A stretch of DNA of 64,000 bases from a bacterium (GTDB taxonomy: Bacteria; SAR324; XYD2-FULL-50-16), in assembly GCA_024275165.1 (NCBI GenBank), contig JAJRZQ010000006.1:1-64000 (forward strand), given 5' to 3'. A program made the position numbers and the translations under genes. The notes beneath the pieces are model-generated. The model ran no database searches. It was not told where the DNA came from and saw nothing but the letters and a program-made list of their open reading frames with translations. Every line of letters begins with the position of its first letter. Position 1 is the first letter of the stretch. This document shows, one piece after another, positions 40,720 through 49,069 of this stretch.

Positions 40720-41745
40720 TCAAGCGGCGCTGAAACAACCGGGGATTTTCTCCCCGCAATAGCCGCAAGCAGAGCCTTTGAGTCGATAATCCACAATGCG
40801 ATACCAATCCCGTTGGATCACGGTTCGGTGACAATGGGGGCAACGGGTGCGGTCTCCTTCTGGGTCATGCACATTCCCGGTATAAACAAAGCGCAACCCC
40901 GCCTCCTGAGCGATGTCGAAAGCTCTGCGCAGGGTACTAAAGGGGGTAGGGGGTGCCTCCGCCATTTTATAGGCGGGGTGAAAGGCACTTAAATGCAAGG
41001 GCGTATCCGGGCCTAAGTTCTCCACGATCCAGTCGCACATCGCTTTGGTTTCCTTTGGATCGTCGTTCCAACCGGTGATCAGCAAATGGGTGAGTTCCAG
41101 CCAGAGAGTCGTGAAATTGCGCACAAAGCAAAGGGTATCCAAAACAGGTTGCAGACGCCCTTTACAGAGTTTTTTATAAAAGGCGTCGTGAAAAGCTTTT
41201 AAGTCGATATTGGCGGCGTCCACCTGGGCAAAGTATTCCGCCCTGGCCTCGGGGTTGATATAACCGGCAGTGACCAAAACCACCTTCAACCCAGCCTGCT
41301 GACAGGCTGCCGCTACCTCCGCGCCGAACTCCAGATTGGGCACCGGATCATTATAGGTCATGGCCACCGAGGCGGCCCCCTTGGACTGAGCGAGCCTCAC
41401 GATATCTTGAGGGCTATGGGATTCCACTAGGCCTGAAAATTCTTCCGCTTTGCTCAACGACCAATTCTGGCAAAACTTACAGCCGAGGTTGCAACCGGGG
41501 TGCCCAAAGGAAAGCACCTGAGAGCCCGGCAAAAAATGATGGAGCGGTTTTTTTTCAATGGGGTCGAGTCGCGGAGGAGTGCTGAGCCCAAAGGTAGTAA
41601 GCCACATCGCCCCATCTTTGGCCTGGCGCGCTTGACAAAAGCCCTTTACCCCCTCTGCCAGTTTGCAGCCTCTAGGACACAGGTCGCATTGCAGCTTTCC
41701 GCTGGGAAGTTGATGCCAATATCTGGCCGGATAGAGCCCACTCAT
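40720..41745 (-). CDS. amrS: AmmeMemoRadiSam-type radical SAM protein
   Basis: A 341-residue radical SAM enzyme, start at 41745 set by the ATGA overlap with selD. N-terminal CDLCPRGCKLAEGVKGFC carries extra Cys. The cluster-binding motif is CNLGCKFC in GHPGCNLGCKFCQNWSLS. A C-terminal Cys pair set (CPHC and CGYC) suggests a zinc or iron site. This matches the radical SAM member of the AmmeMemoRadiSam set, resembling pyruvate formate-lyase activating enzymes; its substrate is not known. The other two partners of that set are not in view. Confidence 0.85.
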   Translation of the reverse strand: MSGLYPARYWHQLPSGKLQCDLCPRGCKLAEGVKGFCQARQAKDGAMWLTTFGLSTPPRLDPIEKKPLHHFLPGSQVLSFGHPGCNLGCKFCQNWSLSKAEEFSGLVESHSPQDIVRLAQSKGAASVAMTYNDPVPNLEFGAEVAAACQQAGLKVVLVTAGYINPEARAEYFAQVDAANIDLKAFHDAFYKKLCKGRLQPVLDTLCFVRNFTTLWLELTHLLITGWNDDPKETKAMCDWIVENLGPDTPLHLSAFHPAYKMAEAPPTPFSTLRRAFDIAQEAGLRFVYTGNVHDPEGDRTRCPHCHRTVIQRDWYRIVDYRLKGSACGYCGEKIPGCFSAA

Positions 41746-42797
41746 AAAACCTGAATTGAAGCAGCCCCCTCCTCGGTCACTTCCCCCACTCGGCAAGCTG
41801 TTGTCATACCGCTTGCCTGTAGGCGTTGGAGCAATTGAGGCGCCTCAAGAGCCGGCAAGGCAAAGAGCAAGCCGCCTGAGGTCTGGGGGTCAAACAGCAT
41901 CTCCTCTTCTGCTCGGCTCAAGGGGGCTTGGATTTGCAATTTCCCCTCCAGCATCTTCCGGTTTGCCTTGTTCGACCCCGTGGTTTGGCGTTTTTTGTAC
42001 ATTTCCAAAACCCCATCAAACCAAGGGAGAGCCGTGAAATCAAAGCTCAAATTCCGTTGCGCCCCCTGGGCCATTTCCAAACCATGCCCTAAGATGCCAA
42101 ATCCGGTCACATCGGTGCAGGCGTGGATTTCAAAACCCTGCGCCGCTTCCCTTGCCGCTTTGTTCAAACTGCCAATCACCGGCAAAACCTCTTTTTCCAG
42201 CTGTCCGTAGGGAAACTTCCCCCCCCGCACGGCGTTGAACAACACCCCCGTGCCCAAAGGCTTGGTTAATATCAGGGCATCCCCCGTTTGGGCTCCGCTA
42301 TTGCGCCATATTTGCTTCGGGGTTACCCGTCCTGAGACGCTCAAGCCATACTTCGGCTCGTCATCTTCTACAGAATGCCCCCCCACCAAACAGGCCCCCG
42401 CTTCTTTGATCTTATCAAATCCACCGCGTAAAATCTCTTGTAAAACACCTAAATCCAGCACCTTGGCGGGAAACATAACCAGGTTCATTGCCGTTACGGG
42501 CTCGCCGTTCATGCAATAGACATCACTCAGCGAATTGGCGGCGGCGATTTGCCCAAACCAATAGGGATCATCTACCGGCGGGGTAATGAAATCCACGGTG
42601 TTGACCAATCCCAAGCCCTCGTTTAAAAGATACACGCCTGCGTCATCCATCGCCTCTAATCCCACTAAAAGGTTTGGATCTGAGTTGTGTTCCAGTTTCG
42701 CCAATACAGCCGACAGACCTGTCGGGCCAAGCTTAGCAGCTCAACCGCAGGTTTTTGCCAGCTTGGTCAAGCGGTTTTCTTTACGAAAGAGTCTCAT
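41742..42797 (-). CDS. selD: Selenide, water dikinase, itself a selenoprotein (UGA = Sec19)
   Basis: A 351-residue enzyme making selenophosphate from selenide and ATP. The true start is ATG 42797. Codon 19 is TGA (42741-42743) within LAKTCG-U-AAKLGPTGL, where SelD proteins have an active-site Cys or Sec. The frame continues uninterrupted with VDFITPPVDDPYWFGQIAAA, VGGHSVEDDEPKYGLSV, TDVTGFGILGHGLEM and DPQTSGGLLFA. A bacterial SECIS hairpin with a GGTC apical loop lies right after the UGA. A conventional annotation would wrongly start at the ATG/TTG about 30 codons downstream. Next gene amrS overlaps by 4 bp. Confidence 0.95.
42710..42743 (-). promoter_or_regulatory. Sec UGA codon and bacterial SECIS hairpin in selD
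   Basis: UGA is at 42741-42743. Downstream on the minus strand CCGACAGGTCTGTCGG (42725-42710) folds as a 6-bp stem with apical loop GGTC. The sequence AGGTCTG at the apex is the same as in the E. coli fdhF SECIS that SelB binds. The loop starts 21 bases after the UGA, within the range that works in E. coli. Confidence 0.9.
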
Positions 42798-42874
42798 CCT
42801 TAAATTTGCCTAAGAAAGGGTTCGGGTGTATAGTTGATTCTAGCTGAGGCGCAACGACCTGGCAAGTAAGGAGC

Positions 42875-43855
42875 ATGATGAGCGTGACGACCGAATTGGG
42901 TGGAGGGATATGGCAGATCGCCTTGGTGGGAACCGACGACCTGTCTTATACCACCGGCTATCTGATCTTGGAGGATAAAAAAGTTCTACTTGAAACCGGA
43001 GCCAGTTCCTCCAATCCGGTGATCCACCAAGCTTTCAGCGAGGTGGGCCTCAAGGCCGCCGACCTCGACGCGATTATCGTTACCCATGCCCACTTGGACC
43101 ATTCCGGCGGGGCGGGGTTGCTGATGAAACAATGCCCTCAAGCGATTTTACTGGCCCACCCCAAAGCGGCCCCCCATTTAAGCAACAGCTCCAAACTGGA
43201 AGCAGCGGCGCGAAACCTATACGGAGAAGCCTTTGATTCCCTTTTTGCCCCCATCGAGGATGTAGACCCGACCCGCTTGCAAAGCATGCAAGATGGCGAA
43301 TCCTTTGAGCTTTCTCCCCAGCGCAAGCTGACCTTTCATTTTGCCGAGGGGCACGCCCTGCATCATTTCGTGGTCTTTGATAGCCAAACGGGCAGCCTCT
43401 TTACGGGCGACGCGGCGGGGATGAGCTACCCCATCTTGAAAGAACATTACAATGTGGACTTGGTACTCCCGGCCACCACCCCCAGCCAGTACGATCCTAA
43501 AGCCTTGGAGGCCTTTTTGGCTCGGCTCTTAGAGCTTCGCCCCCAACAAATCTGCTTTACCCATTACGGTACCCACCCCAACCCGGAGTGGGTGGTAAAG
43601 GAACTAAAAGGCTGGCTTCCCCTCTTTGCGAAAAAAGCGATAAAGCAATATAAGCAGCACCCCCGTCTGGAGGCCTTAAAAAAATTTTTGTTAGACGCGA
43701 TCTTAGACGAGTTGCAACTCAGAGGGGTACCCCGCGACAACGAGGCCTTAAACAAACTGATCATCGACACGGACTTAAACGCCCAGGGGATCATCGCTTA
43801 TGTCAAACGCCTGGAAAAAGCCAAACATCACCGCTCGAAGCGACTTACAAATTAG
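42875..43855 (+). CDS. Metallo-beta-lactamase-fold hydrolase
   Basis: A 326-residue protein starting at ATG 42875 after AAGGAG. The metal-binding signature THAHLDHSGG (about residue 69) and later ligands GHALHHF, FTGDAAG and CFTHYGTHPNP identify a glyoxalase II/MBL-fold hydrolase. A C-terminal helical tail of some 90 residues follows. Substrate unknown; candidates are thioesters or phosphodiesters. It is divergent from selD and overlaps the convergent CBS gene by 11 bp. Confidence 0.88.
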   Translation: MMSVTTELGGGIWQIALVGTDDLSYTTGYLILEDKKVLLETGASSSNPVIHQAFSEVGLKAADLDAIIVTHAHLDHSGGAGLLMKQCPQAILLAHPKAAPHLSNSSKLEAAARNLYGEAFDSLFAPIEDVDPTRLQSMQDGESFELSPQRKLTFHFAEGHALHHFVVFDSQTGSLFTGDAAGMSYPILKEHYNVDLVLPATTPSQYDPKALEAFLARLLELRPQQICFTHYGTHPNPEWVVKELKGWLPLFAKKAIKQYKQHPRLEALKKFLLDAILDELQLRGVPRDNEALNKLIIDTDLNAQGIIAYVKRLEKAKHHRSKRLTN

Positions 43856-44288
43856 AGGGCAAGAGATCAAAAAGAGTCAAGTCGGCAATGATTCGCCGCG
43901 CCTCATCCAACACCGCGATTTCTTTGATATTATCCCGCACCATTTTTTTGATCACTTGACCCACCTCCTCGGTTGGATCCGTCGTCAGGGGATGGCGGCA
44001 CATGATATCTTCGGCTCGCTCAACGGTGATTAAAGACAAGGCATGGCGCACCAGCAGGCCCACTTCATGACTGGGGGCAAAAAGATGCCGCACCAGATCA
44101 CCCAAAGAAATAAAACCCAAAAGCCGTTTCTCTTCATCGACCACATACAAAACCCGGCAATGACGATGCCGCTGCAAACAGGTAATGATCTCCGCGGTTT
44201 TTGCCTTGGGACCGATTAAAGGCAAATCTCGCATCGGCAGGGTGGCCAATAGGTCTTTTATTTTAGCTCGTTGTATTTTTTCACTCAT
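43845..44288 (-). CDS. CBS-domain-pair protein
   Basis: A 147-residue protein from ATG 44288 (MSEKIQRAKIKDLLATLP); a TTG at 44315 is a less likely start. It consists of two CBS motifs: LIGPKAKTAEIITCLQRHRHCRVLYVVDEEKRLLGFISLGDL and a second ending IKEIAVLDEARRIIADLTLFDLL. CBS pairs bind adenosine nucleotides and regulate partner proteins. It follows directly after the CPA2 antiporter gene (about 24-bp gap or 4-bp overlap), so it may sense nucleotides to control that transporter. Confidence 0.85.
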   Translation of the reverse strand: MSEKIQRAKIKDLLATLPMRDLPLIGPKAKTAEIITCLQRHRHCRVLYVVDEEKRLLGFISLGDLVRHLFAPSHEVGLLVRHALSLITVERAEDIMCRHPLTTDPTEEVGQVIKKMVRDNIKEIAVLDEARRIIADLTLFDLLPSNL

Positions 44289-44311
44289 TTTGCCTTTTTT
44301 TTGCGTCCCCT

Positions 44312-45556
44312 TCAACCCCGGCGCGCTTCACCGGAACGAATCAAGGCGTCACGGGTCAGAAAAGGAGAAATCAATTCATTGACAATCACAGCAACCAAAA
44401 CCCCGCTTAAAAGTAAATCGGTCAAAGACCCAGGCCCCAACAACTTAGCCCCTGCCATGGCCAGCCCCAAAGAAACCCCTTCTTGGGGCATCAAAGCCCA
44501 ACCGAAATAGCGCCGCACGGGGGGAGAAGCTCCGGCAATACTCGCCCCAACCCAAGCCCCGCCAACTTTGCCCAACAACCTCCCCCCCACCAAAAGCAAA
44601 CCTAAAACCCCTGCCGCTTTTAATTGCGTTAAGTCTAAATGCGCCCCGGCGAGAAGAAAAAACAACCCGTAAAGAGGCTCTTCCAAGACCTCTAAACTTT
44701 CAAAAATATCGCTGTGAAGGCGAATAAAGTTGGCCACCACAGCCCCCATGACCATATTGGTTAAAAGGGAAGAAATCCCAATTTGGCTGGCGAATCCTCC
44801 GACCAACAACACCAACGCCAAGGTCAACACCAAAAGAGCCCGGTGATGAGAGGAGTATTCCACCAGCAAAATCATGACCAAGGCCCCCAGTCCCCCTAAA
44901 ACAAAAGCCCCCAAGATATCGAACAGGGGATTGAGCAGGTAGACCGCCCAACCGGCCCCGCCGCCTTGCAACTGGGCCACCGACAAGGCGGCGGCAAAGG
45001 CAAAAAGGATGATGGCCAAGGCATCGTCTAAAGCAACGACCCCTAATAGGCAGTTGGTAAACTCCCCCTGGGCCCGACATTCATGGATGGTGGCCAAGGT
45101 GGTCGCCGGAGCCGTGGCGGAATTTAAAGCCCCCATCAACAAAGCAAAGGGCAACCAACTCGCCGCGCTTTGATCCAACCCTTCAACCCAGCCGCTGCCC
45201 AACCAAAGGGCCGCGATCACCAGCAACATTGCCCCCACCCCTTGGCTACAGGTGATCCAACCGATCTCTTTGCCCAACTTCTTCATTTTGGACCATTCTA
45301 AACTACCGCCAATCAAAAAGGCGATCACCGCCAAGGTGAAATCGGTAACCAGACTAAACTCCCGCTGCACCCAATGCTCGGCCATCCAGCCCGTGACATG
45401 GGGGCTGATCAACATTCCCACCACCAAGTAGCCGGTGATCTTCGGCGCGCCCAAAAACTGCGCCAGCTTACCGGCCCCATAGCTGAGCAGCAAAAGCCCC
45501 CCCAGCATCGTCAGGTTGGTTGGATGAAGCCAAAAAGAAGACATCTCGTCATACAT
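44312..45556 (-). CDS. CPA2-type Na+(K+)/H+ antiporter
   Basis: A 414-residue membrane protein with about 12 hydrophobic segments, starting at ATG 45556. It has the KefB/NapA-like fold: GYLVVGMLISPHVTGWM, a long TFAL-type helix, GALNSATAPATTLATIHE and VVALDDALAIILFAFAA (the ion-site Asp pair region, LDDA), and GAHLDLTQLK. No C-terminal nucleotide-binding TrkA-N domain is fused; a separate CBS protein is encoded just downstream and may replace that function. Ion choice (Na+ or K+) cannot be read from the sequence. Confidence 0.88.
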   Translation of the reverse strand: MYDEMSSFWLHPTNLTMLGGLLLLSYGAGKLAQFLGAPKITGYLVVGMLISPHVTGWMAEHWVQREFSLVTDFTLAVIAFLIGGSLEWSKMKKLGKEIGWITCSQGVGAMLLVIAALWLGSGWVEGLDQSAASWLPFALLMGALNSATAPATTLATIHECRAQGEFTNCLLGVVALDDALAIILFAFAAALSVAQLQGGGAGWAVYLLNPLFDILGAFVLGGLGALVMILLVEYSSHHRALLVLTLALVLLVGGFASQIGISSLLTNMVMGAVVANFIRLHSDIFESLEVLEEPLYGLFFLLAGAHLDLTQLKAAGVLGLLLVGGRLLGKVGGAWVGASIAGASPPVRRYFGWALMPQEGVSLGLAMAGAKLLGPGSLTDLLLSGVLVAVIVNELISPFLTRDALIRSGEARRG

Positions 45557-45728
45557 AAACCACCAAAAAAATCAGGTTGGGTTTAGGTTAACAGATTTCA
45601 GGGAGAAGAGGTAGAGGGGAAACTTGTCAATCAACAGCGACCACCAAGCGAAAGACATTGAAAAAACTTCAGCCTCCTAAAGGGCAAATCAATGCTCATC
45701 GAGCCCAAGAGATGGCGCTGAGGAATGA

Positions 45729-45773
45729 AAAAAACAAAAACCCCAGCCCCCCTGAGAATCAGAGGAACTGGGG
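45729..45773 (-). terminator. Rho-independent terminator after the Hsp20 genes
   Basis: On the minus strand CCCCAG...CTGGGG (45773-45741) with inner CCTCTGA/TCAG pairing is followed by TTTTTGTTTTTTTT. It lies 27 bp after the second Hsp20 gene. Confidence 0.8.
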
Positions 45774-45799
45774 TGAGAATGGGCCGCGCCAGAGATCGG

Positions 45800-46201
45800 T
45801 CAACTGATCTGAATCGTCCTCGGTTTGGCCTCTTCCGCTTTCGGCAGGGTGAGAACCAAAGTCCCCGCTTCCATCTTCGCAGAGATTCGCTTTTGGTCAA
45901 TCGCGCTCGAAAGCTGAAAGCTCCGACGAAAATGCCCTACATTATACTCTGCGTACACTGCCTTTAAGGACTCGTAGCGGGCAAAATCAATCTTGCCTTC
46001 CAAAGTGAGTTGATCTTGATCCAGCTTGACCTCAACCCCGCTTTTGGCTACGCCGGGCATATCCAAATAGAGGGTCAATTCATGCTCTGTTTCGATGATG
46101 TCGGCAGCGGGTTTATAAAACCTAGCTTGCTCGGTTTTTTCGACCTTGGTTTCCAGTTCGTGCTTCATCCCGGGAACCATCTCTTTTGTTTTACTGCTCA
46201 T
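45800..46201 (-). CDS. Small heat-shock protein (Hsp20), copy B
   Basis: A 133-residue alpha-crystallin-domain chaperone: an N-terminal arm, then ADIIETEHELTLYLDMPGVAKSGVEVKLDQDQLTLEGK, and the C-terminal AGTLVLTLPKAEEAKPRTIQI with an IxI-like tail. It binds unfolding proteins without ATP. AAGGAGGTTGTT precedes the ATG. It lies 26 bp after its paralogue and is followed by a strong terminator, so the two form one operon. Two different Hsp20 proteins often co-assemble. Confidence 0.93.
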   Translation of the reverse strand: MSSKTKEMVPGMKHELETKVEKTEQARFYKPAADIIETEHELTLYLDMPGVAKSGVEVKLDQDQLTLEGKIDFARYESLKAVYAEYNVGHFRRSFQLSSAIDQKRISAKMEAGTLVLTLPKAEEAKPRTIQIS

Positions 46202-46227
46202 AACAACCTCCTTGATCCATTGATGGG

Positions 46228-46647
46228 TTAGTGAATGGTAATGCTTTTCGCTTTTTGATCCTCTGCAGGGGGCAACAAAATTGCCAAAACCCCGTCCTTC
46301 AATTCCGCCTTAATGTTTTTTTCATCCACCGCTTGATCTAAGAGAATACTGCGATCAAACTTGTAACTCTGCCGTTCTCTGCGGTGCAGGCTCGCCTTTT
46401 CGGGGAATTCGACCTTGCGTTCTCCGCTCAGGCGTAAGCGCTTCCCTTTCACCTCTAAATGGACATCTTCTTTTTTGACTCCCGGCAGTTCCAAGGTCAC
46501 CAGGGTATTATCACCTTCTTTAAAAATATTTAAAGCCGGGGTAGAGCGAGAAACGGTAGAATAGCCGAAATAATCGTTTTCCATGGCATCATCCATCGCC
46601 CTTTGCAAATTCCAAAGGGTATCTAAAGCTTGCGTGAGTCCGAACAT
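46228..46647 (-). CDS. Small heat-shock protein (Hsp20), copy A
   Basis: A 139-residue alpha-crystallin-domain protein with NIFKEGDNTLVTLELPGVKKEDVHLEVKGKRLRLSGERK, the insertion FPEKASLHRRERQSYKFDRSILL typical of the longer Hsp20 group, and a C-terminal AILLPPAEDQKAKSITIH. First of the two-gene operon. Its leader holds a strong AAAGGAGG site and a hairpin that may shut it (see the leader entry). Confidence 0.94.
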   Translation of the reverse strand: MFGLTQALDTLWNLQRAMDDAMENDYFGYSTVSRSTPALNIFKEGDNTLVTLELPGVKKEDVHLEVKGKRLRLSGERKVEFPEKASLHRRERQSYKFDRSILLDQAVDEKNIKAELKDGVLAILLPPAEDQKAKSITIH

Positions 46648-46651
46648 AATA

Positions 46652-46700
46652 ACCTCCTTTGCATTGGGTTGACTTGAGAGGTGGGGTTTTGCCCCGACCT
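46652..46700 (-). promoter_or_regulatory. Hsp20 leader with possible SD-masking structure
   Basis: On the minus strand the leader has AGGTCGGGG-CAAAA-CCCC-ACCT (46700-46679), then ACCTC just before GTCAACCC, and then the SD AAAGGAGGT (about 46659-46652). The ACCTC (46682-46678) can pair with GAGGT of the SD, so two mutually exclusive folds are possible. This is consistent with an RNA thermometer. It does not match ROSE or fourU by obvious sequence. Confidence 0.35.
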
Positions 46701-46927
46701 GCCTCTTTTATTGCAGCCCCTATGCCACTTCTGTTTGAATATAATTTCAAAAAGATAACCGTTACCCCCTGCCTAATCGGCCATTTAGCCCGAGCCAAAA
46801 AAAACCAGTTGGGCCAATTTGGCCGAGTGAGCCAGAAGGTTCACGCAGCCAAAATCATTTGCTCCCTTCCCAAACCGGCCAGCAATCGCTAACCTTAGGC
46901 TTTGATTCCCTGCAAGCTTAAAAGACC

Positions 46928-48511
46928 ATGACCCCATTGGAAAAAGAGGTACAGCGCCGCCGCACCTTCGCCATCATCAGCCACCCCGACGCGGGGAAAA
47001 CAACCATTACTGAAAAAATCCTCCTCTTTGGGGGGGCCATCCAAATGGCGGGAACCGTCAAGGCCCGTAAAGCGGCCCGTTACGCTACCTCGGATTGGAT
47101 GGAGATTGAAAAGCAACGAGGCATTTCCGTCACCAGTTCGGTGATGCAGTTCGATTACCAACAACATGTGATCACCCTCTTAGATACCCCGGGCCACCAG
47201 GACTTTTCCGAAGATACCTACCGCACCCTCACCGCGGTGGATTCTGCCTTGATGCTGCTGGACGGGGCCAAGGGGGTAGAGGCGCAAACCAAAAAACTCT
47301 TAGAGGTCTGCCGCATGCGGCAAACCCCGGTCATCACCTTCATGAACAAGTTCGACCGGGAATGCCATACCCCCTTTGAGCTCATGGACGAGGTGGAAAA
47401 GGTCTTAAAAATCAAATGCAGCCCCGTCACCTGGCCCATTGGCATGGGCAAAGAATTTAAGGGAATTTATCACCTGCAAAACAAGGAACTCTGTTTGTTC
47501 GCAAAGGGCAGCAAAGATTTTGAGCGCCTCCTGGTTAGCGGCCCTACCGACCCCTTGATTGAACAACGGGTCGGCCACTTTTGGTACCAGCAATTCTTAG
47601 AAGAGATTGAGTTGGCCCTGGGCGCGGGCCACCCCTATAACCTCGAAGAATACCTTAAAGGGGAACAAACCCCCGTGTTTTTCGGTTCAGCCATGAATAA
47701 CTTTGGGGTGCAAGAGTTTTTAGATGGTTTTTTAGCCATCGCCCCCCCGCCCCAAGCCCGTGCGACCACCAGCCGCGAGATCTTACCAACGGAGAAAGCC
47801 TTAACGGGCTTTGTCTTTAAGATTCAAGCGAACATGGACCCCGCCCACCGTGATCGCCTCGCCTTTTTTAAGGTCTGCTCGGGCCAGTGGAAAAGAGGAA
47901 TGAAAATTTACCACAGCCGCCTCAAAAGACAAATCAAACCCAGTGGAGTGGTCACCTTTTTAGCTCAAGAGCGAGAAGCGGCTGAAGAAGCTTGGCCCGG
48001 TGAGATCATCGGGATTCACGACACCGGGTTATTAAAGATCGGGGATAGCTTTTCTACAGGGGAAGACCTTCAATTTACGGGCATCCCTCACTTTAGCCCA
48101 GAACACTTCATGCGGGTGCGCCTCGCCAACCCCCTAAAGTCGAAACAGCTCGACAAAGGCTTGACCCAACTGACCGAGGAAGGGGCGACCCAGGTCTTCC
48201 GCGCCATTGGCAGCAACACCCATATCTTAGGGGTGGTGGGGGCCTTGCAGTTTGAAGTCATTAAATACCGCCTCCAACATGAATACGGCGTTGAAGGAAT
48301 CTTTGAGCCCGTACCCTATGCCATGGCCCGCTGGTACCATGGAGAAGGCAACAACCTCAAAGAGTTCGAGGCACGCTACGCCGGGCAAATCGCCTTGGAT
48401 GTGGACGAAAAAAAGACCTTTTTGTGCAATTCCGACTGGGATTTGGAGTATGCGAGCCAGAAATTCAAAGGCATTCAATTTTTTCAAAACAGTGATCATT
48501 TACCGGTCTGA
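46928..48511 (+). CDS. prfC: Peptide chain release factor 3
   Basis: A 527-residue translational GTPase that removes RF1 or RF2 from the ribosome after termination. Seen: ISHPDAGKTTITEKILLFGG (G1), RGISVTSSVMQF (G2), LLDTPGHQDFSEDTYRTL (G3), NKFDRE (G4) and the EF-G-like later domains with VVGALQFEV and KIGDSFSTGE. Length matches RF3. Its stop overlaps the next ATG (TGATG). Confidence 0.96.
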   Translation: MTPLEKEVQRRRTFAIISHPDAGKTTITEKILLFGGAIQMAGTVKARKAARYATSDWMEIEKQRGISVTSSVMQFDYQQHVITLLDTPGHQDFSEDTYRTLTAVDSALMLLDGAKGVEAQTKKLLEVCRMRQTPVITFMNKFDRECHTPFELMDEVEKVLKIKCSPVTWPIGMGKEFKGIYHLQNKELCLFAKGSKDFERLLVSGPTDPLIEQRVGHFWYQQFLEEIELALGAGHPYNLEEYLKGEQTPVFFGSAMNNFGVQEFLDGFLAIAPPPQARATTSREILPTEKALTGFVFKIQANMDPAHRDRLAFFKVCSGQWKRGMKIYHSRLKRQIKPSGVVTFLAQEREAAEEAWPGEIIGIHDTGLLKIGDSFSTGEDLQFTGIPHFSPEHFMRVRLANPLKSKQLDKGLTQLTEEGATQVFRAIGSNTHILGVVGALQFEVIKYRLQHEYGVEGIFEPVPYAMARWYHGEGNNLKEFEARYAGQIALDVDEKKTFLCNSDWDLEYASQKFKGIQFFQNSDHLPV

Positions 48512-49053
48512 TGGAGTTTACCCTCTATTATCACGGGGAATTGCTCTCTAACGGCAGCCCCAAGCACAAGCATGCCATCCGCAAGGTATTCCACCGGCAA
48601 TTGCGGGTCTTGTGGCAGCAACGGCCCCTGAGCCAATACGCGGACTACCTGAGCGAAAAAGGTGAAATCAGTCTGTTGGCCCCCCAGGGAAACTATCAAT
48701 TTGCCTCTTTGGTCTGCGAGAAGCTGCACCTGGTAGCGGAGTTGGAAATCTTTTTGTTGCAGCCCTCCGAGCCGGGCAAGATCATCACCCAAGGGGCGGA
48801 TATCGACAACCGCCTCAAGACCCTCTTTGACGCGCCGCAAAAACCCGACAACAACCAAACCCCAGACGATAGCCCCCAAGAAGACGAGCAACCCTTTTTA
48901 TGCGCCTTGGAAAACGATCGCCTGATCACGGCGGTCAATATCCGCACGGGCAGGCTCTTAGAGTCGGTGGAAAAAAGCAACGAGGTGCGCCTCTTCATCA
49001 CGGTCCAACTCAAAACCGCGCAGACCATTTGGCACAATATCGGTTTAGGTTAA
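48511..49053 (+). CDS. RusA-like hypothetical protein
   Basis: A 180-residue protein overlapping prfC by one base. It has GADIDNRLKTLFDA at about residue 108, similar to the active-site motif (D/G)xDNxxKxxxDAL of RusA-type Holliday junction resolvases, including Asp pairs that bind Mg2+. Other family traits are not clear. The N-terminus (MEFTLYYHGELLSNGSP) and a Cys-containing FLCALENDRLITAV follow a beta/alpha pattern. Often such genes are listed only as hypothetical. A nuclease role is a guess from one motif. It is co-transcribed with prfC and perhaps serC (16-bp gap). Confidence 0.55.
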   Translation: MEFTLYYHGELLSNGSPKHKHAIRKVFHRQLRVLWQQRPLSQYADYLSEKGEISLLAPQGNYQFASLVCEKLHLVAELEIFLLQPSEPGKIITQGADIDNRLKTLFDAPQKPDNNQTPDDSPQEDEQPFLCALENDRLITAVNIRTGRLLESVEKSNEVRLFITVQLKTAQTIWHNIGLG

Positions 49054-49069
49054 CTCAATCAGGAGAAAT

